Source: Deltaproteobacteria bacterium
GTDB taxonomy: Bacteria; Myxococcota_A; UBA9160; UBA4427
Direction of reading: 5' to 3'
DNA: 23,329 nt
Assembly: GCA_011051925.1 (NCBI GenBank)
Contig: DRKE01000243.1
Coordinates: 1 to 23,329 of the forward strand
Shown here in pieces: positions 7,482-15,370 of the stretch. The translations under genes and the position numbers were made by a program. The notes beneath the pieces were generated by a model. The model searched no databases, was not told the DNA's origin, and saw nothing but the letters and a program-made list of their open reading frames with translations. Each line of letters opens with the position of its first letter. The stretch's first letter is position 1.

Positions 7482-9605
7482 CTATCCCTCGTGGTAGAGG
7501 CGGCGAAGCAGCGTATGCACCGGGTGCTGTCGCTGACTCCGCAGCGCCGGCGCCAGGTCCTCGCTCTCGACGACCGCGCGGAAGAGCGGAAGGGCCCGCG
7601 CCCGCGCCGAGATCTGTTTGTCGAGTTTCGCGAGCTGCCTTCCCCCGTCCTCGAGTTGGCGGGCGATCTGGCGGGATTCGGTCGACCCGAATCGGACCCG
7701 CCCTTCGCTTTCGTCCGCGGCTCCATCCGGCGAGGCCGGCAGCGCCTCGGAAGCGCTCGTATCCCGTCGCATCGCGAGCGCTTCGAGCTCCCTCGAGAGC
7801 TCGGCTCGGCGTGCCTTCAACTCGACCAGGCTCTGCTCGAGTTCGGCCAGGCCGTTGGCGTCGGCGAATCCCATGTACATGAGAACCAGCTCGTCCCCGA
7901 GTGCCCGGCGGAACACTTCGATCGTCTCCGAACCGGCCCCGTTCTGGGCGACCCATGAAGCCGCGGCACGGGATCCGGCCGTGACCTCGGCGATCGGGCG
8001 GGCGATCGCCAGGAAGTCGTTCGCGCGGCCACGACGTTCGAGCGCCGTCGTGAGCGCCGGCCAGAGGCTCCGGTCGAAGGGAAATGCGCGGATCGCGAGC
8101 TTGTAGCGTTCGACCGCCTGTTGGATCTCCGCGGGGCTGGGGTTGGCGATCCCGTAGGCGATGAACGCGTCGGCGTAGCCCCGCGCGGCTTCATAGGCGG
8201 CGAAATAGGCCGAGTCGGGAACGAAATCCGTCGAATCGACCGTCGCGTAGCGCTCGAAATGGGAGATGTACCGGGAGTAGAGTCGAGCCGCATTCCGCGT
8301 CAGCTCCGACGCCCGCGCCGGATCGTCGAGGGCCCGGGAGAGGTAGTAGTCCGCACTGTTGAGGGTCGCTTCCTGGATCTCCTCCCAGAGACCCCGCATC
8401 GACTCGAGATAGGACTCGTATCCGCTCGTGCGGAAACCCTGATGGCGCCAGTCCCCGTTGCGTGCGTCATGGAGGATTCCATAGACCTGGAGCGCCCCCT
8501 CGATCGTGAACGGAATCTCGACATCCGGATCGACCCCGAGTCGCTGCTTGGCCGCGTGGACCTCGCCCATCTGTCGCAGGACCCGTGTGTAGACCGCGGC
8601 CTGTCCGGACGGCGTCTGCGCGAGATCGATCGCACGCCCGTAGGCGCTCCCTGCCGCGCGGATCGCGGCGATCGTCTTCTCGGAAAGGCCCTCGCTCGCG
8701 AGCAGCCCACGGCTCACGTCGTGGAGCTTCGTCGCCTCGAAGAGAACGAGGGTGAAGGTCAGGCTGCCGCCGTCGGATTCCGGCCCCTCCAGACGGGCGA
8801 TGATCCGCTCGAGATAGTCCCGCACGGAAGCTTCGACGGGAATGACGTCGGGAAAGGCGCCGACGCGTTGATCCGCCAGCAGCCGCACGACGGCGGCGAG
8901 GGGATCGAGTCCATGCCCCATCCCCATCTCCTGGCTACGGATCAGGACGAGCCGGGCCACGTTCTCGAAGACGTAGGGCAGGGCCGATACGAAGCCGGAA
9001 TTCGCCGACTGCGACAGGGAGAGATTCTGCAGGGTCTCGAAAGGCGATTCGAGGGGAACGACGACGTCCATCCAGAGTCCCAGGACGTGTTTGTCGAAGT
9101 CGGTATCGCTGCCCCGTTCGAGGGCCCGATGGGCATGGATGTAGTGGTACCAGTAGCGATCCTCGTGACGACTGTTGGGATCGGAGAAGGCATCGATCGT
9201 ATCGACGGCGTGGTCGAGATGGGCCGGCTCGCGGGTCGCGAGATACTCGAGGAGCCAGGCGATCGCGCGCCTTCGTGTCTGACCCGAATCCTCGCCTCCG
9301 GTCGCCTCGAGATCTTCCATCGTCCGCTTGATCCAGGCATCGAGGGGAAGTCCGATCTCGGCGGCATAGCCATCGAGCCGTGCAGAGAGCGCGTCGGCGT
9401 CCGCGGAACTGAAGACGTAGGCGTAGTCGAGATAGTCTTCCCAGGTCGGAGACGCCCCGTCCGTCTGTGCGGTCGCCGTGCCGTCGACCAGCAGGAATGT
9501 CAGCGCCCACATCCCGACCAGCAGGCGGACTGCTCGTCCGGAATCGAACCGAGGAGCCGCCAGGCCCGATCGCTTGAGTCGAATCATCTCCATCCCCATC
9601 CTCAT
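7482..9605 (-). CDS. large secreted helical repeat-like protein with C-terminal coiled coil, unknown function
   Basis: No named domain is recognised with confidence. The 707-aa product has a signal peptide (hydrophobic core about 26-40, cleavage near TATAQ at 44-47). A long alpha-helical, TPR/solenoid-like body follows, for example HYIHAHRALERGSDTDFDKH and the EIQQAVERYKLAIRAFPFD segment, which reads like a TPR unit. Near the C-terminus a charged coiled coil starts at LAELEQSLVELKARRAELSR. The start at 9605 overlaps the stop of the upstream TonB-like gene as ATGA, suggesting translational coupling; in-frame ATGs at 9599, 9593 and 9587 are alternatives. Its place between TonB-like and lipoprotein genes suggests a periplasmic scaffold of the same machine. 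This is inference. Confidence 0.82.
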   Translation of the reverse strand: MRMGMEMIRLKRSGLAAPRFDSGRAVRLLVGMWALTFLLVDGTATAQTDGASPTWEDYLDYAYVFSSADADALSARLDGYAAEIGLPLDAWIKRTMEDLEATGGEDSGQTRRRAIAWLLEYLATREPAHLDHAVDTIDAFSDPNSRHEDRYWYHYIHAHRALERGSDTDFDKHVLGLWMDVVVPLESPFETLQNLSLSQSANSGFVSALPYVFENVARLVLIRSQEMGMGHGLDPLAAVVRLLADQRVGAFPDVIPVEASVRDYLERIIARLEGPESDGGSLTFTLVLFEATKLHDVSRGLLASEGLSEKTIAAIRAAGSAYGRAIDLAQTPSGQAAVYTRVLRQMGEVHAAKQRLGVDPDVEIPFTIEGALQVYGILHDARNGDWRHQGFRTSGYESYLESMRGLWEEIQEATLNSADYYLSRALDDPARASELTRNAARLYSRYISHFERYATVDSTDFVPDSAYFAAYEAARGYADAFIAYGIANPSPAEIQQAVERYKLAIRAFPFDRSLWPALTTALERRGRANDFLAIARPIAEVTAGSRAAASWVAQNGAGSETIEVFRRALGDELVLMYMGFADANGLAELEQSLVELKARRAELSRELEALAMRRDTSASEALPASPDGAADESEGRVRFGSTESRQIARQLEDGGRQLAKLDKQISARARALPLFRAVVESEDLAPALRSQRQHPVHTLLRRLYHEG

Positions 9606-11020
9606 CGCGCGGCCCGACGGGCCGTGCTTCGTAGACATTCGAGTGCGTAGCCGAGCTCCACACAGCGATCCGAAACGGGTCGCCCGGGTGCCCGATCGAT
9701 CCACATCAAGAACGCGTTCAGGTTCTTCGTCTCGACGAATCGGTAGGTCCCCTTGCGACTTACGCATTCCTTCTGCGTCGTTACGGCAGCCACGACCGCC
9801 TGCTTGAGCCGATCCTCCTCGCGATCGCTCACACAGGCCGCCAGGTCGCCCAGGGGCACGCCCGCCACGCCGGGTCGTTCACTGGGTACCCCTCGGGGTG
9901 CATCCGGTGCGGCTCGCCCGGCCCGGGAAGCCAGCTCGGGGGCGGACGAGGGCACGTCGACGGCCACCCGGGCGACTTCGGCCGCCGGACGCGGGCGCGC
10001 CCGGCCCGACGTGGGGGCGGGAGGCCTCCGCGTCGCGCGCCGCGGAACGGGGACCGGGGAGGCGGGCGTGACGGGTACGGGCGCGGCATCGAGTCCGGGA
10101 GCCGGCTGCCGGGATCGGTCCCGGGACGTGTCGGGGCGTCGGTGCGCCACTCGGACCGGCGCCCGGTCGCGCGGAGGCGATTCCGTCACGCGGGGGGCGG
10201 GCGACAGCCCCGGGAGCGCGCGAGGCCGCTCACCGGGGGCGGGGCGTGCCGCGGCCACCCGGAAGGCACGGCTGGGGGCCGGCTCGTCCGGGACGTCGGC
10301 GGCCGGGGCGGCCGGCGCGTCGAGACGAGGCGTCGAGCGCCGCGGCTGGACACGAGGCGCCACGGCCCGTCCGGTTCGTTCGGGGGGCGGGGAGACCGAC
10401 GCCACGAGGGGCTCGGGGCGAGCGGCTTCGATCGCGACCCGGGGGCGCGAAACCGGCTGCGCGCGCTCCCGGACAGGCCGCTCGATCCTCTTCGGGGCGG
10501 CCGGCGGGGGCGGCGCTTCGAGTCGGGCGATCCGGGGCACGACGGGACGGGGACGCGGCTTCGGCGCGACCTTCGGCGGAGGCGGCGGTTTCGGCCGTTC
10601 GGCCAGCCGCGGCGGGGGCGGCCGGGGCACGACGGGACGCGGCGGTTCCGGCTTCGCGATCTCGAGCGGCGGGGGCTCGGGCGGCTTCGGGGCCGGCTCC
10701 GGCGAAACGGGCTCCTCCACGATCGGCGGCAGCGGAGGCGGCTCGCTCTCGAAGAGGACGACCTCGACCGGGGAGAGGTCGGCATGATCCTGTGACAGGG
10801 TCAGGATGAAGGCCCCCAGGATCAGCACACCGAGCGCGAGCGCGGGCATCTGCCCGGCCAGCCGACGCAGGGTCGCGAGGGGCCCGCCCTCGGTCATCTC
10901 GGCGACGAGCGACGCCATGCCCTCGGCGAGGCCCATCGGCGGGGCACGGTGGGCCTCCGCCCGGATCGGAATCTGGGCGGCTCCGAATCCGTAATGCTGT
11001 TCGACTCGCCAGGCGCTCAT
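9602..11020 (-). CDS. TonB-like energy-transducing protein with long Pro-rich linker and four-cysteine C-terminal domain
   Basis: The 472-aa product has a cytoplasmic N-terminus, one membrane span (about 58-76), then a very long linker (about 92-384) rich in Pro, Arg, Ala and Val with PPPP and KPxP runs. An 88-residue globular C-terminal domain follows. This is the layout of TonB, where the linker spans the periplasm and the membrane helix is driven by ExbB/ExbD. The C-terminal domain has no visible TonB YP motif. Instead it carries four cysteines (396, 419, 453, 462) that could form two disulfides. The linker is far longer than in E. coli TonB. The start overlaps the stop of the ExbD-like gene as ATGA, and the stop overlaps the next start in the same way. 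The membrane helix plus linker are clear; the partner of the C-terminal domain is unknown. Confidence 0.82.
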   Translation of the reverse strand: MSAWRVEQHYGFGAAQIPIRAEAHRAPPMGLAEGMASLVAEMTEGGPLATLRRLAGQMPALALGVLILGAFILTLSQDHADLSPVEVVLFESEPPPLPPIVEEPVSPEPAPKPPEPPPLEIAKPEPPRPVVPRPPPPRLAERPKPPPPPKVAPKPRPRPVVPRIARLEAPPPPAAPKRIERPVRERAQPVSRPRVAIEAARPEPLVASVSPPPERTGRAVAPRVQPRRSTPRLDAPAAPAADVPDEPAPSRAFRVAAARPAPGERPRALPGLSPAPRVTESPPRDRAPVRVAHRRPDTSRDRSRQPAPGLDAAPVPVTPASPVPVPRRATRRPPAPTSGRARPRPAAEVARVAVDVPSSAPELASRAGRAAPDAPRGVPSERPGVAGVPLGDLAACVSDREEDRLKQAVVAAVTTQKECVSRKGTYRFVETKNLNAFLMWIDRAPGRPVSDRCVELGYALECLRSTARRAAR

Positions 11021-11484
11021 CCGCGATCGAAGATCCGACTGACGGCGGCGCGTCGCCTGCCCGGCCAGTTCTCCTCGAGCAGGGCCGCCGCCTCGAGCAT
11101 GTCCTGGCTTCGCGAGTCCTCGTGTGGTGCCAGCGTGGGCCGGCCACCGTGTTCATTCTTCAAGGCGGTCAGCTCGTGTCGAAGCTCTTCCACCTCGATC
11201 CGCTGGCCGTCGGTCTGGGGTACGCCGTCGACGAAACGCACGAGCTCGAAGGGGCTCTTCGCGTCGGGCTCCGGAGGATGAACGCGGAGCTGCCAGGATT
11301 CCGCGGCCGCATCGCGCAACTCGCTCGTCGCGGCCGCTCCGATCTTCGGCACGATCATCTCGCCCAGATCGAGCGTCGCCGCGCTCGGATCCGGTGCCAG
11401 CTGGGTCATCGCGATCAACATCAGGAACGCGAGATCCACGAACGAGAAAAGCCACGCCGGCGCGCCGTCGTCCTTCTGACTCAT
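11017..11484 (-). CDS. ExbD/TolR-like biopolymer transport protein
   Basis: This 155-aa inner-membrane protein has one membrane span (about 11-30) reading WLFSFVDLAFLMLIAM. Asp17 sits at the position of the proton-carrying aspartate of ExbD/TolR. The periplasmic part (about 31-155) is short and polar and lacks clear similarity to the TolR fold. It would pair with the ExbB-like protein at the operon end and the TonB-like protein just downstream. A strong GGGAGGGG Shine-Dalgarno precedes the ATG. It follows the DUF1501-like gene by 36 bases and overlaps the TonB-like start by 4 bases. The conserved FVDLAFLML core makes the family call secure; a MotB-like origin is less likely because there is no OmpA-like domain. 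Confidence 0.87.
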   Translation of the reverse strand: MSQKDDGAPAWLFSFVDLAFLMLIAMTQLAPDPSAATLDLGEMIVPKIGAAATSELRDAAAESWQLRVHPPEPDAKSPFELVRFVDGVPQTDGQRIEVEELRHELTALKNEHGGRPTLAPHEDSRSQDMLEAAALLEENWPGRRRAAVSRIFDRG

Positions 11485-11520
11485 CTTCCCCTCCCCTGCC
11501 TGCGCATGGGCGCTTCTTCC

Positions 11521-13029
11521 CTATCTGATCTGGGTGAACCCGATCAAGCTCGCCATGTCGGTCTGGATCGCGCTGTTCGGGAACAAGGTCGTGAAGTTCC
11601 CCTCTTCGCCATGCAGGGCCATGTAGTTGAGGATCACCATCTGGGCGAGCGCCTCGGGATTGTTGGCCACCGAGTTCGCTGCCGTCTCGACGTTCCCGGT
11701 CGACCGGAAGTATCCGATCTGCCGGGAGGTCGCGACGGCGGGAACGAGGTCGGGCTTCCCGGACTTGCGGTAGACCAGGAGAACGCCGGAAGCCGTGCTC
11801 GAGTTGTCGTTGCGCCAGATGCCCTTGCCCACGGCGTTGTCGATCTGGCCGTCGGACGAAAGCGATCCATCACTGAAGAGGAAGATCATGACGTCACCGA
11901 CGAGGGGATTCTTCTCGGCATACTCGAGGATCGCTCCGATCGCCTGACCAGCCCGAAAATCCTTCGCTTCTCCCGTCGTCCGGGTACCGTCGTGGTAGTC
12001 ATAGCCACCGAACTCGATCGTTCCCGCTCCCGCATGGCCTTCGAGCACGAGCTTCATCACGGAAGCGGTCTTCCGGAATTCGCTCTGATTCAGTTCCGCC
12101 GCGGTGAAGATCGGCGTATCCGCCGGATCCGAGCTGACGATGTTCGTATCCAGGGTCGGATCGAGGGCGGCCGGATCGCCGAAGATCGTGATGAGGTCCG
12201 AACTCTGCTGATAGGCGCAGTTCACCAGGTCCTTGACCGCCTGGTCTTCCTGGATCTGCTGGACCTTGAGCGTCGAGATCGATTGGATCGCCTGCGCGAC
12301 GTCTCCCGCGCCCGCGCCCCCCAGAAGCTCGGTCAGCCGCCCCGTGTCGACGAGACCCGTCACGTCGCTCGGCCGATCGATCTTGGTCGGCCGCTTTTCG
12401 GGAATGAACATCGCGGGCGGATTGATGCTGCGACCTCCCGAGTCGGTATTCCGCGTCCCGATCAGGGAGAGCAGCCCCCCATCGGCCCCCGCCGAGTAGA
12501 TCCCGTAGATCGGGTTGAGCGGATTGTTCCCCGTGTCGTTCGAGGAACGCGAGGGGACGATGATTCCCTCCACCTTCGCCAGGGTGGTGGGATTCGCCTT
12601 GTCGAGGATCCCGGCGAGCATCGCCGAATCGAAATGGAAGGCGAGATTCAGCGTACGGTCGACCGCCGTGATCTGTGAATTCAGGGGCGACATGTCGAGG
12701 GGAAGACCCAGGCGCTCGTATCCCTGTTCGTTCAGCAGGTCTTCCTGGCCGCCGGGCCCGCCGACCAGGACATTCGAACCGGCAATGCTCGCACCGCCAC
12801 CGAGATCGATCCCGATGAAGGGCACCTTGCCGGCGCCGGCCCCCGAAAGCGCGCAGCTCGCCTGGGCGTTCGCCCGGTTCACACCGAGCAGGGAAAGCAG
12901 CGACGGCCCGACCACGTAGGCCGCTCCGGTGATGAACCCCTGTCCCAGGAACTCACGCCGCGTCCGCGGACGCGGATGGTCGGGATGGAGGAAGGGCGGA
13001 TCGGCTTCGGTGCCTTTTCGTTGCGTCAT
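11521..13029 (-). CDS. Tat-exported DUF1501-like protein
   Basis: The 502-aa product begins with a twin-arginine signal: TRREFLG at residues 23-29, then a hydrophobic stretch and ANAQA before the likely cleavage site near residue 57. The mature part resembles DUF1501 proteins (alkaline-phosphatase/sulfatase-like fold, often paired with surface cytochromes in Planctomycetes). It has a GGYDYHDGT motif and the later MIFLFSDGSLSSDG block, equivalent to the FDTH and SDFGRT motifs of that family. Some metal-site residues differ, so catalysis is uncertain. Tat export implies folding, perhaps with a cofactor, before export. GAGGAGG lies 7 bases before the ATG. It lies 46 bases after the LamG lipoprotein gene. 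Substrate and role are unknown. Confidence 0.75.
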   Translation of the reverse strand: MTQRKGTEADPPFLHPDHPRPRTRREFLGQGFITGAAYVVGPSLLSLLGVNRANAQASCALSGAGAGKVPFIGIDLGGGASIAGSNVLVGGPGGQEDLLNEQGYERLGLPLDMSPLNSQITAVDRTLNLAFHFDSAMLAGILDKANPTTLAKVEGIIVPSRSSNDTGNNPLNPIYGIYSAGADGGLLSLIGTRNTDSGGRSINPPAMFIPEKRPTKIDRPSDVTGLVDTGRLTELLGGAGAGDVAQAIQSISTLKVQQIQEDQAVKDLVNCAYQQSSDLITIFGDPAALDPTLDTNIVSSDPADTPIFTAAELNQSEFRKTASVMKLVLEGHAGAGTIEFGGYDYHDGTRTTGEAKDFRAGQAIGAILEYAEKNPLVGDVMIFLFSDGSLSSDGQIDNAVGKGIWRNDNSSTASGVLLVYRKSGKPDLVPAVATSRQIGYFRSTGNVETAANSVANNPEALAQMVILNYMALHGEEGNFTTLFPNSAIQTDMASLIGFTQIR

Positions 13030-13036
13030 GGTCGAA

Positions 13037-13058
13037 CCTCCTCTTCTTGCATGAAGAG
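13037..13058 (-). promoter_or_regulatory. hairpin abutting the Shine-Dalgarno of the DUF1501-like gene
   Basis: CTCTTC (13041-13046) and GAAGAG (13053-13058) are inverted around a 6-base loop. On the minus-strand mRNA the 3' arm runs straight into the GAGGAGG ribosome site. The hairpin could tune translation of the DUF1501-like gene relative to the gene before it. A 6-bp stem is short and may be chance. Confidence 0.25.
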
Positions 13059-13075
13059 AAACTGGAGAAAGAAGA

Positions 13076-15370
13076 TCAATGAATCTGGACAGCGCCGCTG
13101 GCTACGACCGCCGTGCACAGCCCCTTCACCATGCTCCTGGTGTAGTCGCTGTCGCAGGCCGGTTGATTCGTACCACCACAATCAGCCAGTAGATCGGTGA
13201 TCAACTGGTCGAGGATCGCTTCGACCTGATCCCGCGCGGGCGAGCCTCCTACGTCTCCGCGAAGACCCGCTCCCACGATCTCGTCCAACAGGGGATCCGT
13301 GATCAGGTCCACGTCTGCCGGATCCGAGAACGCGGCCGCCGGCGTCATGTTCCAGCCGAACCCGGCCGCGCCCGGGAAGAACTGATCCCGCAGGACCTGG
13401 TTGGCCGGATTGCCGTCGCCGACGAGCACGTCACAGTATTCGATGCCGAGCTTCGCGACGCCGACCTGATTCGACGCGACGAAGGATCGCAGGTCCATCT
13501 GGGACGGAAGCTGCTGGAGCAGCTGCTCGAAGGTCGTGTCGACCGCCGCCGTCTGGGGATCGACCCCGGTCACCTCGGCCATCGACGCATTCACCCGGGC
13601 GAAATCCCGGATCCCGTGAACCGGGACCGGATCCCCGAAATCCTCGGCACCCGGCGGCGGCGGGGTCGGCGGCGTGACGGGATCCTGGAAGATCCCCAGC
13701 TGCTCGAACACGAGCTGGAAGACATCCGTATTCGGATCGACGATGCCACCGACGATCGAGCATTGTCGCGACAGCAGCTGCCGCCCGCTCGTGACGAGTG
13801 CATTCATGTTCGCGAAATTCCGTCCCGAAACGGGAACCACCCCGTTGAGCGAGATCCGCATGTTCTGGACGCGGATCGCAGCGCCCGTATCCGACACGAA
13901 GGTCGGTTGGCAGAAGAGATAGCTGTAGGCGTCGAGCTCGGTCACGGCGAACTCGATCGTCGAGTTCCCACCCGTCCACTCGGAGACGTCGAACGCGAGG
14001 GTCAGGCGCTTGCCGATGCCGGCTTCGTAGTTCTGCCGGATCGCCTCCGCCGGGAGCGAGCGATCGTAGACCGCCGCGAAGCGGATCTGGCCGAGCCATT
14101 GGCGATTGTTCGAGAGTTCGTTGCCGAGGATGAACCGGTGGTTCGGATCCCAGTTCCACAGGCGGCCGGGCGAGATCGGGTCCACGTCCTCGGTCCACTG
14201 GCCGTCGACGTAGATCCGCCGTCCCGCGAGCTGATCGTAGGTGACGACGACATGCTGGAGCGTCGCCTGCGCGTCCTGGTCGACGTCGTAGGTCTCGAGT
14301 GCGGGATTCCCGTTGTTGTTCGATTCGTCGAGGAAGGCCCGGTTCCGGATGACGTACTGATAGAGGCTCTGGCCGAGCATGAAGTTTCGCGAGCCCGTAC
14401 TCCGCGAATAGGTCATGATCCGTGCGGGACCGTCCTGGGTCGTGTTCGCGTTCGCGATCCACATCTCGAGTGAATAGGCCTGGGAGCCCGTCGCCGGGGC
14501 GGCGATCCGGTCATAGAGTTTCCGGCTCGCGTCGACCGTCGCGATCGCGCGACCTTCGGCCACGTCGATTCCGTACGACGACATCAACGTGGGTCCCTCG
14601 AGCGCGAGGTCCATCGCCGGTGCCACGCCGCTCGTGTCGAAGGCGGTGGTTCCGGTCAGTTCCTTGAAATCCCAGCGCGCGATGATGCCCGTGTCGAAGC
14701 GCTCCGAGCCGACCTCCTCGACGCCGTCGCTGATCTGACGCGTATTGCTGGTCAAGCCGGTCACGTCGACGCCACCCGTCGTCCCCCCGGCATTGTCGAG
14801 GGCCGTCTGCCACGCGGTGATCTGGGCGAGCATCTCGGCGGCGTCCGTCGAGCAATCGGACCAGCAGTAGTGGAAGTCCGCCGCGAGACGCCGCACCAGG
14901 CGTGAGGATGCGGGATCCGAGAAGTTCACCTTCTGGTTGTCGACGACCGCCGACCATGCGGTCGCGGAGTCGGGATGCGCGATCTGCGGGGCGCCGGGTC
15001 CGCTCCCGCCATGACACTGGTCACAGTTGGCCCGCAGGACCGGATAGACGGTCTGTTCGAAGCTGGTGACCTGTTCGGTCACGGAGAGACCCTGCGGAAG
15101 ACCGCCACCCACGTTGTTGGCCAGGATCGAAGTGTCCGTATCGGACCCGCTGTAGTCGCCGCAGCCTGCCGCGATCAGGGCGACGAGCAGGCCCATCGCC
15201 ATCCGGGAGATCATCCCGATCGTGGTCGAGCCGACGTGTCGTCCGGCCGTTTCCAGGAACTTGTCGTGATGGAGCTCTACTTGTTTCATCGGAATATCCG
15301 CCGATCCCTCGAGGTTCTCGATCGTGCTCGACCCGATCGAGCGCGACTGGAAGGTTTTCGCGCCCGACAT
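13076..15370 (-). CDS. lipoprotein with cytochrome c heme motif and LamG-like domain
   Basis: The product is 764 aa if started at 15370, where the ATG shares a base with the upstream stop (TGATG). The lipobox LIAAGC (Cys70) would then follow an overly long N-region. Starts at 15289, or at 15214 (an ideal 17-residue lipoprotein signal), are therefore plausible. A heme motif CDQCH (116-120) sits in a cytochrome-like segment (VYPVLRANCDQCH), with two more Cys shortly after (CWSDC). A LamG/concanavalin-like beta-sandwich follows at about 215-400, with HVVVTYDQLAGRRIYVDG and the closing FAAVYDRSLPAEAIRQNY. The last 300 residues match nothing I recognise and contain a Pro-rich linker. This heme-plus-LamG layout is typical of Planctomycete-type surface proteins. 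An outer-membrane location is likely; ligand and redox partner are unknown. Confidence 0.82.
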   Translation of the reverse strand: MSGAKTFQSRSIGSSTIENLEGSADIPMKQVELHHDKFLETAGRHVGSTTIGMISRMAMGLLVALIAAGCGDYSGSDTDTSILANNVGGGLPQGLSVTEQVTSFEQTVYPVLRANCDQCHGGSGPGAPQIAHPDSATAWSAVVDNQKVNFSDPASSRLVRRLAADFHYCWSDCSTDAAEMLAQITAWQTALDNAGGTTGGVDVTGLTSNTRQISDGVEEVGSERFDTGIIARWDFKELTGTTAFDTSGVAPAMDLALEGPTLMSSYGIDVAEGRAIATVDASRKLYDRIAAPATGSQAYSLEMWIANANTTQDGPARIMTYSRSTGSRNFMLGQSLYQYVIRNRAFLDESNNNGNPALETYDVDQDAQATLQHVVVTYDQLAGRRIYVDGQWTEDVDPISPGRLWNWDPNHRFILGNELSNNRQWLGQIRFAAVYDRSLPAEAIRQNYEAGIGKRLTLAFDVSEWTGGNSTIEFAVTELDAYSYLFCQPTFVSDTGAAIRVQNMRISLNGVVPVSGRNFANMNALVTSGRQLLSRQCSIVGGIVDPNTDVFQLVFEQLGIFQDPVTPPTPPPPGAEDFGDPVPVHGIRDFARVNASMAEVTGVDPQTAAVDTTFEQLLQQLPSQMDLRSFVASNQVGVAKLGIEYCDVLVGDGNPANQVLRDQFFPGAAGFGWNMTPAAAFSDPADVDLITDPLLDEIVGAGLRGDVGGSPARDQVEAILDQLITDLLADCGGTNQPACDSDYTRSMVKGLCTAVVASGAVQIH

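Noticed and set aside
8121..9650. 509-codon plus-strand frame over the helical protein
   Set aside because: The minus-strand product has a signal peptide and coupled start; the plus frame has only shadow-like composition.
9850..10760. G-rich repetitive tract on the plus strand as a repeat array or CRISPR-like element
   Set aside because: It encodes the Pro-rich linker of the TonB-like protein; the units are irregular and explained by Pro/Arg/Ala codons.
11122..12678. 518-codon plus-strand frame over the ExbD-like and DUF1501-like genes
   Set aside because: It is antisense to recognisable proteins, has Arg/Asp-rich shadow composition and no ribosome site.
15068..15084. GTGAC-N7-GTCAC inverted repeat
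   Set aside because: It lies inside the LamG lipoprotein gene and the spacing does not fit the CRP-like pattern; likely chance.
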